Assembly (NCBI GenBank): GCA_958450325.1
Contig: OY288254.1
Coordinates: 35,225,577 to 35,289,576 of the forward strand
DNA: 64,000 nt
Reading direction: 5' to 3'
Origin: Agrostemma githago
Taxonomy: Eukaryota; Streptophyta; Magnoliopsida; Caryophyllales; Caryophyllaceae
This document shows positions 62,272 to 64,000 of the stretch, piece after piece; position 1 is the stretch's first letter; the number at the start of each line of letters is the position of its first letter. Both the position numbers and the translations under genes were made by a program. The notes under the pieces are model-generated. The model was not told the origin of the DNA, did not search any database, and saw nothing but the letters and a program-made list of their open reading frames with translations.

Positions 62272-64000
62272 TTGCAAGGATCTCCCAGCTGTCACCTTTG
62301 ACGAAACTGATGCAAAAGCCACCCCGGAGATGCACCATGACGCACTAATAATTACCCTCTGCATAGGAAATTGCACTGTGAAGAAGATTCTGGTGGACAC
62401 TGGAAGTTCAGTCAACCTCATCATGGTGGAAACTCTCCAGAACATGGGATTTAGCGAGAAGGACCTAACCAGGAAGGCGGTTCCTTTGGTAGGCTTCAGT
62501 GGTGAAACCAAGAACTCTCTAGGAGAAATCACCATTCCTACTTATGCTGGAGGAGTGAATAAACAAGTACGGTACCTAGTCATTGATGGACCCTCCACCT
62601 ACAACGTGATTCTGGGAAGGCCATGGATCCATGAGATGAAGGCAATTACCTCAACCTACCACCAGTGCCTGAAGTTCCCTACGCCCTGGGGAGTACAGAA
62701 GATTAGTGGGGATCAGGAGGAGGCGAAAGATTGCTATAATGTGGCCCTCATGAAAACTGCAAGTCCTCCAGCATAGGAACTAAAGAGCCTTCATCTGCCT
62801 CTGCAGGAGTACATAGAACCACCTCAGGCGGAGTTGGATTAAGTTAACTTGGACAAGCAACATCCAGAGCGAAAAGTGTTAATCGGATCAGACTGCACAG
62901 GTAATATCCGCCAAAACCTCGTTAAGTTATTAAAAACTAACATGGACTGTTTTGCTTGGTCGCACGATAATATGATAGGTATAGATCCGAGCATTATCAC
63001 CCACAAGCTAAGCGTGGACCCAAGTTACAAACCAGTCCAGCAGAAGAGAAGAAAATTTGGCCCAGAGAGAAATCAAGTCATAAATCAGGAGGTGGACAAT
63101 CTGCTGGCTGCTGGGAAAATCGGGGAGGTGAAGTACCCAGAGTGGCTCTCTAATGTGGTGGTGGTCCCAAAGAAGAATGGTAAGTGGAGGGTGTGCGTTG
63201 ACTTCACCGATTTGAACAAAGCATGCCTGAAAGATCCATTCCCCCTACCACACATAGATGCCATGGTGGATGCTACAGCAGGCCACGAGATGCTAACCTT
63301 TCTTAATGCATGGAGTGGATACAACCAAATCAAGATGCACCCAGCAGACCAGGAAAAGACAGCTTTCAGATCTGAGAGAGGTATATATATATTGCTACAA
63401 CGTAATGCCTTTTGGTCTGAAGAATGCAGGTTCCACCTACCAGAGACTAGTAAACAAGATGTTTAAGAGACAAATCGGGGACAAGATGGAGGTATATATT
63501 GACGACATGGTCGTCAAATCCAAACAAGCTTCACACATACGACGCACTTGGAGGACACCTTCAACATCTTGAGGGAGTACAAGATGAAGTTAAATCCTTC
63601 AAAGTGCACATTTTGAGTGTCATGTGGGAAATTTCTGGGGTACATGGTGACCTAGAGGGGAATTGAAGCTAGCACAGAGCAGATCAAAGCCATCCTCCAG
63701 CTGGAATCCCCACAGAAACCAAAAGACGTGCAGAAGCTGACTGGAAGAATTGCCGCTCTAAGCAGATTTATCTCCAGGTCTTCAGATAGATGTCGGTTGT
63801 TCTATGACGTCCTGAAGAAGGCCCAAAGATTTGACTGGACAGCAGAGCACGAGAAGGCGTTCAATGATTTGAAACACTACCTCAGCACGCCACCTATGCT
63901 ATCAAAACCAGAACCTGGAGAGCAGCTCTTCCTATACCTGTCAGTAACTGAGGTGGCAATTAGTGCAGTACTGGTGAAGGAGCACGAGGGAGCACAACAC
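62272..64000 (+). pseudogene. Tat-type pol: protease, reverse transcriptase, start of RNase H (partial)
   Basis: The protease is seen at 62285-62776 (KDLPAVTFDETDA, then the catalytic VDTGSS near 62395 and VILGRPW near 62608). Stops at about 62774 and 62840 follow. RT begins at 62849: FPLPHIDAMVDATAGHEM, then a two-base shift at a TATATATA run near 63385, YNVMPFGLKNAGSTYQ, and the catalytic YIDDMV near 63495. Another shift follows near 63545, and stops near 63614 and 63650. The connection domain continues (LTGRIAALSRFISRS), with the RNase H start (LYLSVTEVAISAVLV) running off the window at 64000. At least two frameshifts and four stops are visible. Confidence 0.88.

Overview
This window looks like intergenic plant DNA, and I found no host gene in it. 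It is a stack of transposable elements inserted into one another: Ty3/gypsy LTR retrotransposons (Tekay chromovirus, Athila-like and Tat/Ogre-like), large non-coding LTR elements, a Helitron, a CACTA element and L1-type LINEs. This mix is typical of a medium-to-large eudicot genome. Repeated CACTCGATCGAGTG palindromes made me think of Caryophyllaceae, but that is only an impression. I see no rRNA, tRNA or CRISPR feature.

The oldest layer is a family of long-LTR, apparently non-coding retroelements, called LARD-1 here (LTR about 3.8 kb, ends TGTAACAC...GATTACA, initiator-Met PBS). Copy 1 lies on the minus strand: 3' LTR at 2599-3575 plus 10319-12705, internal region at 35389-38209, 5' LTR at 38210-41800. 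Copy 2 lies head-to-head on the plus strand (41826-47008). Together they form an inverted repeat with arms of about 3.1 kb around a 3.4 kb spacer. Part of a third copy follows (47009-49000 plus 59535-59596).

Younger insertions sit in these. A Helitron (3576-10318) split the LARD-1 3' LTR; the homologous empty site is at 39605/39606. It carries a decayed RPA-like gene and two 5'-truncated LINEs. A Tekay chromovirus (12706-35383, minus, TSD GTTAC) landed on the LARD-1 PPT/LTR junction. The Tekay 3' LTR took a solo LTR (14535-16292, TSD TATAG). Its 3' untranslated part took an Athila-like element without pol (16618-28222, minus, TSD CTCGA), whose 3' LTR then took a CACTA element (17013-18664, TSD CTA). 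This gives up to four layers of nesting readable directly from target-site duplications.

On the right, a non-coding element with a Tat/Ogre-type primer site (49001-59534, minus) sits in the LTR of LARD-1 copy 3. A related LTR occupies the left edge (57-2598, plus). From about 59597 to the window end is the 5' part of a decayed Tat-type element on the plus strand (LTR, gag, protease, RT, start of RNase H).

The signals most worth following are: arrays of CG-rich palindromes just upstream of TATA boxes in two unrelated LTR families; a diverged copy of the Athila-like U3 placed in front of that element's second ORF; the pol-less but still partly coding Athila-like element; and the large inverted repeat with outward-facing LTR promoters.
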